A stretch of 64,000 nt of DNA, taken from contig CAWGFN010000001.1 in the NCBI GenBank assembly GCA_963821885.1, forward strand, positions 620,001 through 684,000. The letters are read 5' to 3'. Under the pieces are notes generated by a model. It saw only the letters and a program-made list of their open reading frames with translations. It made no database searches and was not told where the DNA came from. Shown here piece after piece: positions 46,329 to 55,022 of the stretch; the first letter of the stretch is position 1, and each line of letters begins with the position of its first letter. A program made the position numbers and the translations under genes. Source of the stretch: Oleiagrimonas sp963821885 (GTDB lineage Bacteria; Pseudomonadota; Gammaproteobacteria; Xanthomonadales; Rhodanobacteraceae).

Positions 46329-46760
46329 CTAGGGCTTCACGCTGCGATCGAAGCAGTGGCGGCCGGCCGGATGTCGCCAGTGCGCGTCCACCCCGCCGGG
46401 ATGGATCCAGGCGGTCCGCTGGTCCTCGTCCGAAGGCGTGGCCTGCTGGAAGGTGGCGCACAGCCGGTAGCCGGTCGTGCCGGTGACGGCGTAGCCGTAG
46501 GGCGCCTGCGTCAGGGGATCGCGCAGCGTACTGGCGTTGCCATCCAGGTCACCGAGGGCCGGCGGCAAGGCCTTGTGCTGCTGCCAGTACATGCCGATAT
46601 AGGTCGAAACCTGACGAAGATCCTGCACGCGCCGGGCATCCAGCCGCAGCGCGCGCTGGTGCGCCGGCGTGCCCAGCACCCACAGGCCCGCGGCCACCAC
46701 GAGCGCCATCGCGGCGGCGGCGACGACGGCCAGCCACCAGCCCGGACCCCGCGCGCTCAC
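46329..46760 (-). CDS. Membrane-anchored small protein (pseudopilin-like architecture)
   Basis: 143 residues. The GTG at 46760 overlaps the upstream stop (GTGA). One N-terminal hydrophobic helix (WWLAVVAAAAMALVVAAGLWVLG) is followed by a helical spine and a small C-terminal domain with two Cys (LCATF, HCFDRS). The pattern LRQVSTYIGMYWQQHKALPPALGDL recalls pseudopilin-like proteins, but no prepilin peptidase site is visible. Translationally coupled to the DUF5671-like gene. Confidence 0.65.
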   Translation of the reverse strand: MSARGPGWWLAVVAAAAMALVVAAGLWVLGTPAHQRALRLDARRVQDLRQVSTYIGMYWQQHKALPPALGDLDGNASTLRDPLTQAPYGYAVTGTTGYRLCATFQQATPSDEDQRTAWIHPGGVDAHWRHPAGRHCFDRSVKP

Positions 46761-47392
46761 GACTCGGCCTCGTCGCGGCGCAGGTCCCACAGGTAGTAGC
46801 CGAACACCGCCGCGGCGATCGCGCCCACCACCAGCACCTTGAGCACGAAACGCACCGTCAGCGAGCCGCCCAGCAGCTGGTAGACCAGGGTGATCAGGTC
46901 GCCGATCAGGATCACCGCGGCAAGGAACAGCGTCAGGTAGGTCAGCCAGCGGCGCACCGCGGACAGGCGCTTGACCGGCTGCTCGCGCAGGCTGCGGGCG
47001 ATGCGCGCGGACATGACCAGGAACAGCGGAAAGGCGATCACGATCGAGGCCACCGACCAGCGGATACTCGGTCCGAACAGCGGGTAGCGGTCGGCCGGAT
47101 CGGGAAAGGCGTGGTTGATCAGCGAGAACAGCAGGCTGCCGAAGTGATAGGCGCTGATGTACAGCGTGGTGAACAGCACCAGGTAGACGAAGGCGTCGCG
47201 CGCCGACAGGTGCGGCCGGGGGCGCGGCACCGGTACCTCGAACTCCACCTCGGCAAAGGCGGCCAGCGCGCCTTGCACCTGCTCCGGCGCCCAGCCGGCC
47301 TGCGTCAGCGCCGAGTCGATGCGCTCGCGCGACGCGCCCCGCGCCAGGGCGTCACGAACGAAGCGGTCCAGATCCTGCGTGCTGCCGGCCAT
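46757..47392 (-). CDS. DUF5671-type membrane protein
   Basis: 211 residues. A short N-terminal helical domain (DLDRFVRDALARGASRERIDSAL, then GWAPEQVQGALAAF) is followed by about five membrane helices with ARDAFVYLVLFTTLYISAYHFG, the start of DUF5671. Function is unknown for the family. Overlaps the next small gene by 4 bases. Confidence 0.8.
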   Translation of the reverse strand: MAGSTQDLDRFVRDALARGASRERIDSALTQAGWAPEQVQGALAAFAEVEFEVPVPRPRPHLSARDAFVYLVLFTTLYISAYHFGSLLFSLINHAFPDPADRYPLFGPSIRWSVASIVIAFPLFLVMSARIARSLREQPVKRLSAVRRWLTYLTLFLAAVILIGDLITLVYQLLGGSLTVRFVLKVLVVGAIAAAVFGYYLWDLRRDEAES

Positions 47393-47491
47393 GGCACTCT
47401 CCGTGGAAGGGAACCCTTGCAGTATGCCACTGCGCCCGCCATGCGGCGTGCGTGACCGGGACCGTTCCGATCGATCGCCGCCGGCGTCGCC

Positions 47492-47854
47492 TCAGTGGTT
47501 GTCGAAGGAGACTTCGAAGGAGGTATAGAACGGCCTGGGCCAGTGGCCCGGCAGCCCTTGCGTGGCCAGCTGGGCGTGCACGCACCGCGCCAGCGTGGTG
47601 CGCCCCTGCAGCCAGCTTCCGGCGACCGAGCCGTCGGCACGCAGCGACAGCACCACCGTGAAGCGGTAGTAATCGGGATGGGCTTCCTTGCAGGCGCCGA
47701 CCGCCTCATGCAGGGCCTTGTCCTGCCGGGCCAGCAACGTGGCGTACAGCGCGGGGGCCATGGCGGCCTCGCTGGCATCGGCCCGTGCCTTGGCCTGGCT
47801 GTAATTCAGCGGAGCCACGGCGACCTGGGCCGCGAACAGCATGGCGATGATCAT
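47492..47854 (-). CDS. Small secreted protein, TonB-C-like style
   Basis: 120 residues. A short hydrophobic N-terminus (MIIAMLFAAQVAVAPLNYSQA) suggests export. The second half has VVLSLRADGSVAGSWLQGRTT and Cys residues, like small periplasmic proteins with a TonB-C-type fold. The ATG at 47854 is preferred because GGGAG then sits 11 bases away; an ATG two codons earlier is too close. No known function. Confidence 0.55.
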   Translation of the reverse strand: MIIAMLFAAQVAVAPLNYSQAKARADASEAAMAPALYATLLARQDKALHEAVGACKEAHPDYYRFTVVLSLRADGSVAGSWLQGRTTLARCVHAQLATQGLPGHWPRPFYTSFEVSFDNH

Positions 47855-47930
47855 GCGCATCTCCCTCGGTGATGGTACGTCCGGACCGTCCGGCTCGTGT
47901 CCATGGTGCACGATATGCCGGCGTGATGCC

Positions 47931-48750
47931 TCAGTCGCTTATGTCACGGGAACCGACGTGCGCATCGGCCAGCCGCATCAGCAGCGCGGCCAGGGCCCCG
48001 GGCTGCGAGAGCATCACGTCATGACCGGCCTCGATCTCCGCCACCGCGCCACCGAGCTTCGCCGCGAAGCGCCGGCACATCGCCGGCGGCAGGTTGCGGT
48101 CCTGCGTGCACACGACATAGGTCGCCAGGTCGGCGATCGATCGCGCGCCGTGGCCGGCACGGCCCAGGTACGGGGTGAACGGCTGCGGCGTCAGCCGCGC
48201 ATACGCGGCCATGCGCAGCGGCCTCGTCCATATCGCTGAAGAAGCGCTGGCGCGCCTGTTCGAACGGCAGCATGAGCGAGCGCTCCGGGGAGGCTTCGGC
48301 CAGGCGGCGGTACTCGGGTATCCGCGCGGGATCCATGAGGTCAAGCGCACGTTCGCCCCGGTCGAGCACGAAGGCTGCGAGGAACACGACCTGACGGATA
48401 CGCCCGCGGCAGGCCGCCACGATGTCCGGCAAAACGATCCCGGCCAGCGAGTGGCCGACCAGGACCAGGTCGCGAAGATCGCGTGCCTCGATCCAGTCCA
48501 CCACTGCCGCGACGCTGTCATCGAACGTGACCGTCGCGCGCGGCGTGGCATCGTCACCGCAGCCGGGCAGGTCCAGGGTCAGGGCACGATGCTCCCGTCG
48601 ATGCAAGGCCGTGATCACCTCGCTCCAGCACCAGGCTCCGTGCGAGCCGCCGTGGATCAGCGCGAAGGTGTGCCCGGACACGGAATCGGCACTCACGCGC
48701 GGGGCCCCCTCGCCAGACGCCATCGCGTCGTCGTTGCGGGAGCTCGGCAT
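47931..48750 (-). pseudogene. Alpha/beta hydrolase (methylesterase/salicylate-esterase-like), frameshifted
   Basis: The first part (FALIHGGSHGAWCWSEVITAL, then LVLVGHSLAGIVLPDI with the nucleophile Ser) runs in one frame to SDMDEAAA. Near 48211-48216 the family sequence moves to the next frame (MAAYARLTPQPFTPYL, then VVCTQDRNLPPAMCRR, then EIEAGHDVMLSQPGALA with the catalytic His) and ends at 47931. One extra base accounts for it. Without repair the protein loses its catalytic His. Real mutation or sequencing insertion cannot be separated here. Start near 48750 is uncertain. Confidence 0.82.
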
Positions 48751-48915
48751 TGCGCGGAGGTTCGGAGCATGGACGGATGCGCCTGGTACGGGCGATGACA
48801 TGGCATGCGGACAGCATAGTCCACGCCCAGACCGCAGCGCATCGCGAGCAGGAACCTGCACCGCATCGGGCAGGATTTGCTAACGTCGCGGTGACACCCG
48901 ACCGGAAACCTGCCC

Positions 48916-49860
48916 ATGCGCCCTGCCATCGTGCTCTGCTCCCTGCTCACCGTCGTGCTGCTGGCCACGACCGGCCAGGCCATCGCCGCGAAGGGCGACA
49001 CGCCCAGCCGCAACCAGATCATCAAGGCGTCGAAGGCCGGCGAGTGGCACGCGCTGGACCCGGCCAACACGCTGTACATGGACCTGCCGTCCGGTCGCGT
49101 GGTGATCGAGCTGGCGCCCGGGTGGTCGCCGGCCCACGTGGCCAACCTCAAGACGCTGGTGCGCGAGCACTATTTCGACAACACCTCGGTGTACCGCGTG
49201 GTCGACAACTTCGTGGCGCAGTGGGGCGATCCGGATGGCGACGTGCCGGCCAAGGCCAAGTCGATGGGCAGCGCCAAGGCCACCCTGCCGCCCGAATTCG
49301 TGCGCCACGTGAAGGGCACCCTGCCCTTCGTGCCGCTGGACGGGCCGGACGTGTACGCGCCGCAGGTCGGATTTTCCGGCGATTTCCCGGTCGGCCGCGA
49401 CCCGGCCACGCACACCGCGTGGATCGCGCATTGCTATGCCACCGTCGGCGTGGCCCGCGACGTGCCGCCGGACAGCGGCAACAGCAACACCCTGTACGCG
49501 GTGATCGGCAACGCCCGGCGCATCGACCGCAACCTGGCCGTGGTCGGCCGCGTGGTGTGGGGCATGCCGCTGCTGTCGTCGCTGCCGCGCGGCCCGAACG
49601 ACAACATGGGCGTCTACCGCGACCGCAAGCGCGCCACCCCGATCGCGCGCGTGCGCCTGGCCAGCGAGCTGCCGGCCGACCAGCGCCTGCCGCTGCAGAT
49701 CATGCGCACCGACAGCGCCAGCTTCCGCACGCTCATGCACGCCATGAGCCACGCGCACAACGCCTTCTACCAGTTCAGCCCGGGGCGCATCGACCTGTGC
49801 GCCGTGGCGCCTCCGGTGCGCATGCAACCGGCTGCGCATGCATCCGCCGGTGGCAAGTAA
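48916..49860 (+). CDS. Periplasmic cyclophilin-type peptidyl-prolyl isomerase
   Basis: 314 residues. A signal peptide (AIVLCSLLTVVLLATTGQAIA) is followed by a cyclophilin domain: MDLPSGRVVIELAPGWSPAHV, FDNTSVYRVVDNFVAQWGDP (active-site region), and later GNSNTLYAVIGNARRID. Several substrate-site residues differ from canonical cyclophilins, as in other long periplasmic versions. It may assist folding of envelope proteins. Confidence 0.88.
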   Translation: MRPAIVLCSLLTVVLLATTGQAIAAKGDTPSRNQIIKASKAGEWHALDPANTLYMDLPSGRVVIELAPGWSPAHVANLKTLVREHYFDNTSVYRVVDNFVAQWGDPDGDVPAKAKSMGSAKATLPPEFVRHVKGTLPFVPLDGPDVYAPQVGFSGDFPVGRDPATHTAWIAHCYATVGVARDVPPDSGNSNTLYAVIGNARRIDRNLAVVGRVVWGMPLLSSLPRGPNDNMGVYRDRKRATPIARVRLASELPADQRLPLQIMRTDSASFRTLMHAMSHAHNAFYQFSPGRIDLCAVAPPVRMQPAAHASAGGK

Positions 49861-49932
49861 CGCGTAGGCTGTAAGACAACGGCCGAACCGCCGGTCTTGT
49901 TGTCTGACCGTCCCCGAATGCGAGTTGAGCCC

Positions 49933-50895
49933 ATGATCCAGCGTCGTTTCCTCGTCCCCCTGCTGGCCGCCTGCGTGGCCCTGGCCGGCCTGCTGCCGGC
50001 CGCGCGCGCCCAGGTGCCAGCCAAGGCCCCCGATTTCACCGGCATCTCGCACTGGATCAACAGCAAGCCGCTGACCATGCAGCAACTGCGCGGCAAGGTC
50101 GTGCTGGTCGATTTCTGGACCTATTCCTGCATCAACTGCCTGCGCACCCTGCCGCACCTGAAGTCCTGGTGGGCCAAGTACCACGACAAGGGCCTGGTCA
50201 TCGTCGGCGTGCACGCGCCCGAGTTCGACTTCGAGAAGAAGACCGCCAACGTCCAGGCGGCGGTGACCAAGTTCGGCATCGGCTGGCCGGTGGCGCAGGA
50301 CAACGACATGGCCACCTGGAGCGCCTGGAACAACCACTACTGGCCGGCCGAGTACCTGATCGACAAGGACGGCAACGTGGTCATGCACCACTTCGGCGAA
50401 GGCCACTACATGGAAAGCGAGAACGCCATCCGCCGCCTGCTGGGCCTGGCGCCGATGGATCGCGAGGACGTGCCCTCGGCCAACCTGTCGGGCATCGACT
50501 CGCCGGAGATGTACCTGGGCAGCGATCGCGTGCACAACATGGCCAATCCGATCGCCCCGCTGATGTTCAGCCACGACTACACGGCCCCGGCGCGCCTGGA
50601 CCTGAACAAGTTCGCCCTGCAGGGCAGCTGGCGGTTGCGCGGGGAATACGCCGAACTGACCGGCGACCAGGGCCAGATCCGCCTGCACTTCAAGTCCGGC
50701 AAGCTGCACATGGTCGCGTCCAGCCCCACGCCCGTGACGCTGTCGATCACCGTGGACGGCAAGCGCCAGCCCGACGTCCGGGTGCACGACAGCCGCCTGT
50801 ACACGCTGTTCGACAGCAGTGACTACCGCGACCACGTGGTCACCATCGACATCCCCGCCGGCGGCTTCAAGGCCTTCACCTTCACCTTCGGCTGA
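49933..50895 (+). CDS. Secreted thioredoxin-like protein (DipZ C-terminal type)
   Basis: 320 residues. A signal peptide (LVPLLAACVALAGLLPAARA) precedes a redoxin domain with the active-site CINC motif (DFWTYSCINCLRTLPHL). A C-terminal beta-rich domain follows (about 200-320: KFALQGSWRLRGEYAEL, then VHDSRLYTLFD), the layout of the soluble part of DipZ. Likely a periplasmic thiol-disulphide enzyme. Follows the cyclophilin gene by 72 bases, both folding-related. Confidence 0.88.
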   Translation: MIQRRFLVPLLAACVALAGLLPAARAQVPAKAPDFTGISHWINSKPLTMQQLRGKVVLVDFWTYSCINCLRTLPHLKSWWAKYHDKGLVIVGVHAPEFDFEKKTANVQAAVTKFGIGWPVAQDNDMATWSAWNNHYWPAEYLIDKDGNVVMHHFGEGHYMESENAIRRLLGLAPMDREDVPSANLSGIDSPEMYLGSDRVHNMANPIAPLMFSHDYTAPARLDLNKFALQGSWRLRGEYAELTGDQGQIRLHFKSGKLHMVASSPTPVTLSITVDGKRQPDVRVHDSRLYTLFDSSDYRDHVVTIDIPAGGFKAFTFTFG

Positions 50896-50988
50896 TTCGG
50901 TGCCGGCGGGTCGCGTCGGGAGCTTCCCGGCCGCGCCCGCTTGCTGCATGCTTGGCGACCTGCCCCGCCGCCGATTCCAGCCGTACCC

Positions 50989-51918
50989 ATGTCCACCGAC
51001 CGCAAGGCCTACCTGCAGATCCATTTCTGCGTGCTGCTGTGGGGCTTTACCGCCATCCTCGGCAAGCTGATCACCCTGCCGGCCCTGCCGCTGGTGTGGT
51101 GGCGCATGCTGGCCGTCGCGCTCGCCCTGCTGCTGTTCCCGCGCGTGTGGCGCGGACTGCGCGCGATGCCGGTGAAGCTGCTGGCCGCCTACGCCGGCAT
51201 CGGCGCCCTGGTGGCGCTGCACTGGCTGACCTTCTACGGCGCCATCAAGCTGGCCAATGCCTCGGTCGGCGCCCTGAGCATCGCCATCGCGCCGGTGTTC
51301 CTGGCCCTGGTCGAGCCTTGGATCGCGCGGCGCCGGTTCGATCCGCGCGAACTGCTCATGGGCATCGGCGTGGTGCCCGGCGTGGCGCTGGTGCTGGGCG
51401 GCATTCCCGGCGGCATGTACCTGGGCCTGGCGGTGGGCGTGCTGTCGGCGCTGTTCGTGGCGCTGTTCGGCGCCCTCAACAAGCGCATGGTCGAGCACGC
51501 CGACCCGCTGACGGTGACCTTCGTCGAGCTCGGCGCGGGCACGCTGTTCCTGACCCTGCTGGCGCCCTTGCTGCCGCATGACGGTCCGCTGCTGCCGCTA
51601 CCGGACCTGCACGACACCTTGCTTCTTCTGGTCCTGTCGCTGGGCTGCACCCTGCTGCCCTTCGCGGTGGCCCTGGTGGCGCTGCGCCGCCTGAGCGCCT
51701 TCGTGGTGCAGATGACCACCAACCTCGAACCGGTCTACGCGATCGTGCTGGCGATCCCGCTACTGGGCGAGCAGCACCAGCTGGATGGCATGTTCTACCT
51801 GGGCGTGGCGATCGTGCTGGGCACGGTGTTCGCGCACCCCTGGATCACCCGCCAGCGCCCCGGCCTGCCGCCGGCCGAGATCATGGGCACGGCGGAGGCG
51901 AAGAACCTGGGCGAGTGA
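50989..51918 (+). CDS. EamA/DMT family transporter
   Basis: 309 residues with ten predicted membrane helices in two EamA repeats (CVLLWGFTAILGKLITLPALP near the start; NLEPVYAIVLAIPLLGEQ in the second). A metabolite exporter of unknown substrate. Chosen start MSTDRK; the upstream open frame is proline-rich and not conserved in style. Confidence 0.88.
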   Translation: MSTDRKAYLQIHFCVLLWGFTAILGKLITLPALPLVWWRMLAVALALLLFPRVWRGLRAMPVKLLAAYAGIGALVALHWLTFYGAIKLANASVGALSIAIAPVFLALVEPWIARRRFDPRELLMGIGVVPGVALVLGGIPGGMYLGLAVGVLSALFVALFGALNKRMVEHADPLTVTFVELGAGTLFLTLLAPLLPHDGPLLPLPDLHDTLLLLVLSLGCTLLPFAVALVALRRLSAFVVQMTTNLEPVYAIVLAIPLLGEQHQLDGMFYLGVAIVLGTVFAHPWITRQRPGLPPAEIMGTAEAKNLGE

Positions 51919-51963
51919 ACGCCGCCGGGCGCGGCGACCACGGTCCAACGAACTCGGGGACTC

Positions 51964-53121
51964 TCAGCGGAATCGTTCGCGCGCGCGCCACTCGAGCCAG
52001 CCGATGCTGTCGAACGCGGTCACGGTGTTGAACACCGCCTGCATCTCGACGCCGGCGCTGGCGGCCACTTCGTGCAGGCGCTTCCAGTCGTTGGCGAGGA
52101 CCTGGCCGATGCGGATCTGGTCGTCGAAGTGCTCGTCCAGGTCGAGCATGCGCTTGAAGTGATAGCTGCCGCCCGGATCCAGGTGGCGCGGCAGCCAGCC
52201 ATCGCCGCCACGCAATGCCAGGAGCCATTCCAGGCGCAGATAGGGCATCGGTTCGCACAGCTCCCTCCAGCGCTCCAGCTCACGGGTGGTCAGGCGCGCG
52301 AAGTCGGCGTCGCCATAGGTCTGCCGCGCGTAGGGCTCGGCCGACGCCAGGTCGCCGACGATCATGTAGACGCGATGTTTCGGATCGAGGATCAGCGGCT
52401 CGGCATCGGGCAGGACCAGCTGGCTGGGCGCCATCAGTTCGCCTGAACGCAGGTAGTCGATCAGCGGTTTCGATTCAGCCCCAGCCTGTGGCGGCCTGGC
52501 GCTGGGCTGCGGTTCGCGCACGACCATCTGCGCCGGTGGCGACTGCACGCGCTGGGCATAGGGGTCGCGTTCGCTGCCGCGGAATTCGGTGCGATGGCTG
52601 ACCTGTTCCTGCCGGACCGGCTGCAGCACGGTGTCCTCGCGCAGCGAGTACGGAACGATCCGCTCGAGCGAATACTCCTCGCTGTCGCGACGCAGGAAGT
52701 GTTCCAGGTCCACCGGCTCGGGAATGCCGTGATCCTCGGCCATCGGCACCGTGTCATTGTCGGCCATCTCGAAGAATTCGGGGGATGTGACGTCGACCGA
52801 CTGGAAATCCTCGACCGGGCCCTCGACGCTGGACAGCACGCGTGCCAGGTCGCGCACGTCGAAGATCGCCGGCAGGGTGATCTCGCCCGGCCGCAGCACG
52901 TCGCCCATGCGGATGCAGCGCACGCCGCGCCCCCTGGCCAGCATGCCCGCGGCATTGGCCTCCGCGGACTGTTCGCCAAGCAGGAGCAGATCGGCATTCT
53001 CGATGTCGCCCAGCGTCCATGCCGCCTTGACCCGCTGCACGGCCTCCGGCAGCAGCAGGCGCAGCCGCGCGCGCTGGAAGCCGTTCAGCCCCACACTGGC
53101 CAGTGTCCTGGTATCCGTCAC
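51964..53121 (-). CDS. Conserved-looking protein of unknown function (two domains and linker)
   Basis: 385 residues from a GTG at 53121, chosen because GGAG lies 8 bases upstream; an ATG at 53163 has none. The N-terminal 120 residues alternate hydrophobic strands and helices (LLLLGEQSAEANAAGML, IRMGDVLRPGEITLPAIFDV), suggesting a receiver-like fold. A disordered linker rich in Q, P and R spans about 180-235. The C-terminal part (LILDPKHRVYMIVGD, then LLALRGGDGWLPRHLDPGG) is a compact alpha/beta region. I do not recognise the family. Cytoplasmic, no signal or membrane helix. Confidence 0.75.
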   Translation of the reverse strand: MTDTRTLASVGLNGFQRARLRLLLPEAVQRVKAAWTLGDIENADLLLLGEQSAEANAAGMLARGRGVRCIRMGDVLRPGEITLPAIFDVRDLARVLSSVEGPVEDFQSVDVTSPEFFEMADNDTVPMAEDHGIPEPVDLEHFLRRDSEEYSLERIVPYSLREDTVLQPVRQEQVSHRTEFRGSERDPYAQRVQSPPAQMVVREPQPSARPPQAGAESKPLIDYLRSGELMAPSQLVLPDAEPLILDPKHRVYMIVGDLASAEPYARQTYGDADFARLTTRELERWRELCEPMPYLRLEWLLALRGGDGWLPRHLDPGGSYHFKRMLDLDEHFDDQIRIGQVLANDWKRLHEVAASAGVEMQAVFNTVTAFDSIGWLEWRARERFR

Positions 53122-53236
53122 CGCAGGTTCTCCGTCCCACGCCCGTCCCGGGGCGTCGCCCATTGGGCAACTGTAGCGCGAATGGCTGCCGTCTCGTATA
53201 CCCCCTGGCCTGCCACCCGACCCGGGGCGCCCCGGG

Positions 53237-54925
53237 TCAGTCCCCGGCTGACGCGTCGGCGGCGACCGGGTGCAAGCGCAGGTCCTGGAAATCGAAGCTG
53301 AAATCGGTCAGCGGCGAGATCGGCTGCATGCGCGCCTCGCGCACGTGCCCGTCGGCATCCAGGGCGAAGGTCACGAAGGCATCGGCGTTGAGCGAGCGAT
53401 CGCGCCAGCGCACGATGAAGGTGTCGTGCTGCCACGGCTTCATGTCGCCCAGCAGCTGCTTGGTGTGGCTGAACTGCATCACCAGGTGGCTGCCCTGCTT
53501 GCGGATGTCGATGTCGCCGTACCACGGGTCGCGATAGGTGCCGGCGTAGTCCGACAGCGGCAATGACGGCTTGCTGTGCCTGTCGCGCGCGGCCTCGTGC
53601 TTCTTCCAGCTGTCGTCGGCCCTGGCCTCGGACTGCGCCACGGCCTTGGCATAGACCGCGGTCCAGTCGGTCTTTGGAGCGTGCATGTAGGCATCGAGGA
53701 TGCGATAGGTGACGGCCTGGAAGGCGGCGCCGGACTGCTGGTTGGTCAGCACCACCATGCCCAGCTTCATGTCCGGGATCATGGTCACCCGGGAGACGAA
53801 GCCCGGCCATCCGCCGGTGTGGTAGACCACCTTGTGCCCGCGGAACTCGGACAGGTGCCAGCCCTCGCCGTAACCGGCATAGTCGGGCGTGACCGCGGCC
53901 AGCTCGGGAATCTTCGATCGGGTCGGATGGATCGCCGTCTGCACCGACCACATCTCCTGGTGGCGCTTGGCGCTGAACAGGCGCTTGTCCGTGCCGTCGG
54001 CGTTCTTTCCGTAAACGCCGCCATCCAGCTGGGCGATGATCCACTTCGCCATGTCGTGCACGCTGGAGTAGATGCCACCGGCGCCGGAGTTGTTGGCCCA
54101 GGCCAGCTTCGCCACCGGCTTGAGATCCTTGAAATCGTACTTGGCGTAGCCCGTGGCCACGTCGTGGTCGGTGGGCTTGATGTCGTGGTAGTTGAACCGC
54201 GTGTCGTGCATGCCAAGCGGTTCGAAGAAGCGGGTCTCCAGGAATTTCCGGTAGCTCTCGCCGGAGACGTTCTCGATCACCAGCTCGGCGACGCCGAACA
54301 GGATGTTGTCGTAGAAATAGCGCTCGCGGAAACCGTACTTGATCGGCACGTGCGCCAGGTGCTGGATCACCTGCTTGGTGGTGTAGTCGGTGGTCGGCCA
54401 GTACAGCAGGTCACCCGCGCCCAGGCTCAGGCCGCTGTGATGGGCCAGCAGGTCGCGCACGCGCATCTCGTGGGTGATGCTGGGGTCGGACATGCGGAAC
54501 CACGGCAGGTGGTCGATGACCCGGTCGCCCATGTCCAGCTTGCCCTCGTCGGCCAGCATCGACAGCGAGGCCGCGGTGAAGGCCTTGGTGTTGGAGGCGA
54601 TGGCGAAGATGGTGTGGGCGTCGACCGGCTGGTCGGCCTGGCCGTGCGTGCCATAGGTGCGCACGCCGTAGCCCTGCGCCAGCACCACCTTGCCATCCTT
54701 GACGATGGCCACGGCGATGCCGGGCACGTCGAACTGCTTGCGCACGCCGTTGACGTAGGCGGTGAAATCGGCGAGCTGCGGCGGCAGCGCGGGCGTCCTG
54801 ACGGCTTCGGTCGCGGGCGTCTTCGGCGCGCCGACGCCAGCCAGCGCCGGCGTCGCGGACAGCGCCGTGGCCACGCCGAGAGCCAGCATCAGGGAAAACG
54901 AACGGACGATCGGATGAATGCGCAT
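53237..54925 (-). CDS. Secreted serine hydrolase, beta-lactamase fold (class C-like)
   Basis: 562 residues. A signal peptide (SFSLMLALGVATALSATPALA) is followed by a beta-lactamase/D-aminopeptidase-type domain with Ser111-X-X-Lys114 (ASNTKAF), Tyr205-X-Asn207 (FYDN) and the third motif HTGGWPG. A C-terminal DUF3471-like beta-barrel begins near 450 (LSDYAGTYRDPWYG). Likely a periplasmic peptidase or esterase. GGAG supports the ATG at 54925. First in a run of secreted hydrolases on the same strand. Confidence 0.92.
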   Translation of the reverse strand: MRIHPIVRSFSLMLALGVATALSATPALAGVGAPKTPATEAVRTPALPPQLADFTAYVNGVRKQFDVPGIAVAIVKDGKVVLAQGYGVRTYGTHGQADQPVDAHTIFAIASNTKAFTAASLSMLADEGKLDMGDRVIDHLPWFRMSDPSITHEMRVRDLLAHHSGLSLGAGDLLYWPTTDYTTKQVIQHLAHVPIKYGFRERYFYDNILFGVAELVIENVSGESYRKFLETRFFEPLGMHDTRFNYHDIKPTDHDVATGYAKYDFKDLKPVAKLAWANNSGAGGIYSSVHDMAKWIIAQLDGGVYGKNADGTDKRLFSAKRHQEMWSVQTAIHPTRSKIPELAAVTPDYAGYGEGWHLSEFRGHKVVYHTGGWPGFVSRVTMIPDMKLGMVVLTNQQSGAAFQAVTYRILDAYMHAPKTDWTAVYAKAVAQSEARADDSWKKHEAARDRHSKPSLPLSDYAGTYRDPWYGDIDIRKQGSHLVMQFSHTKQLLGDMKPWQHDTFIVRWRDRSLNADAFVTFALDADGHVREARMQPISPLTDFSFDFQDLRLHPVAADASAGD

Positions 54926-55022
54926 GGCGCTCTCCTGCTTTCGATATCGAGAAACGAGTATGTCCGCGCCGGTGGCGCGTGTCATGCCACCGACGCCGCA
55001 TCACGGCGCCGGTGACTGACGG

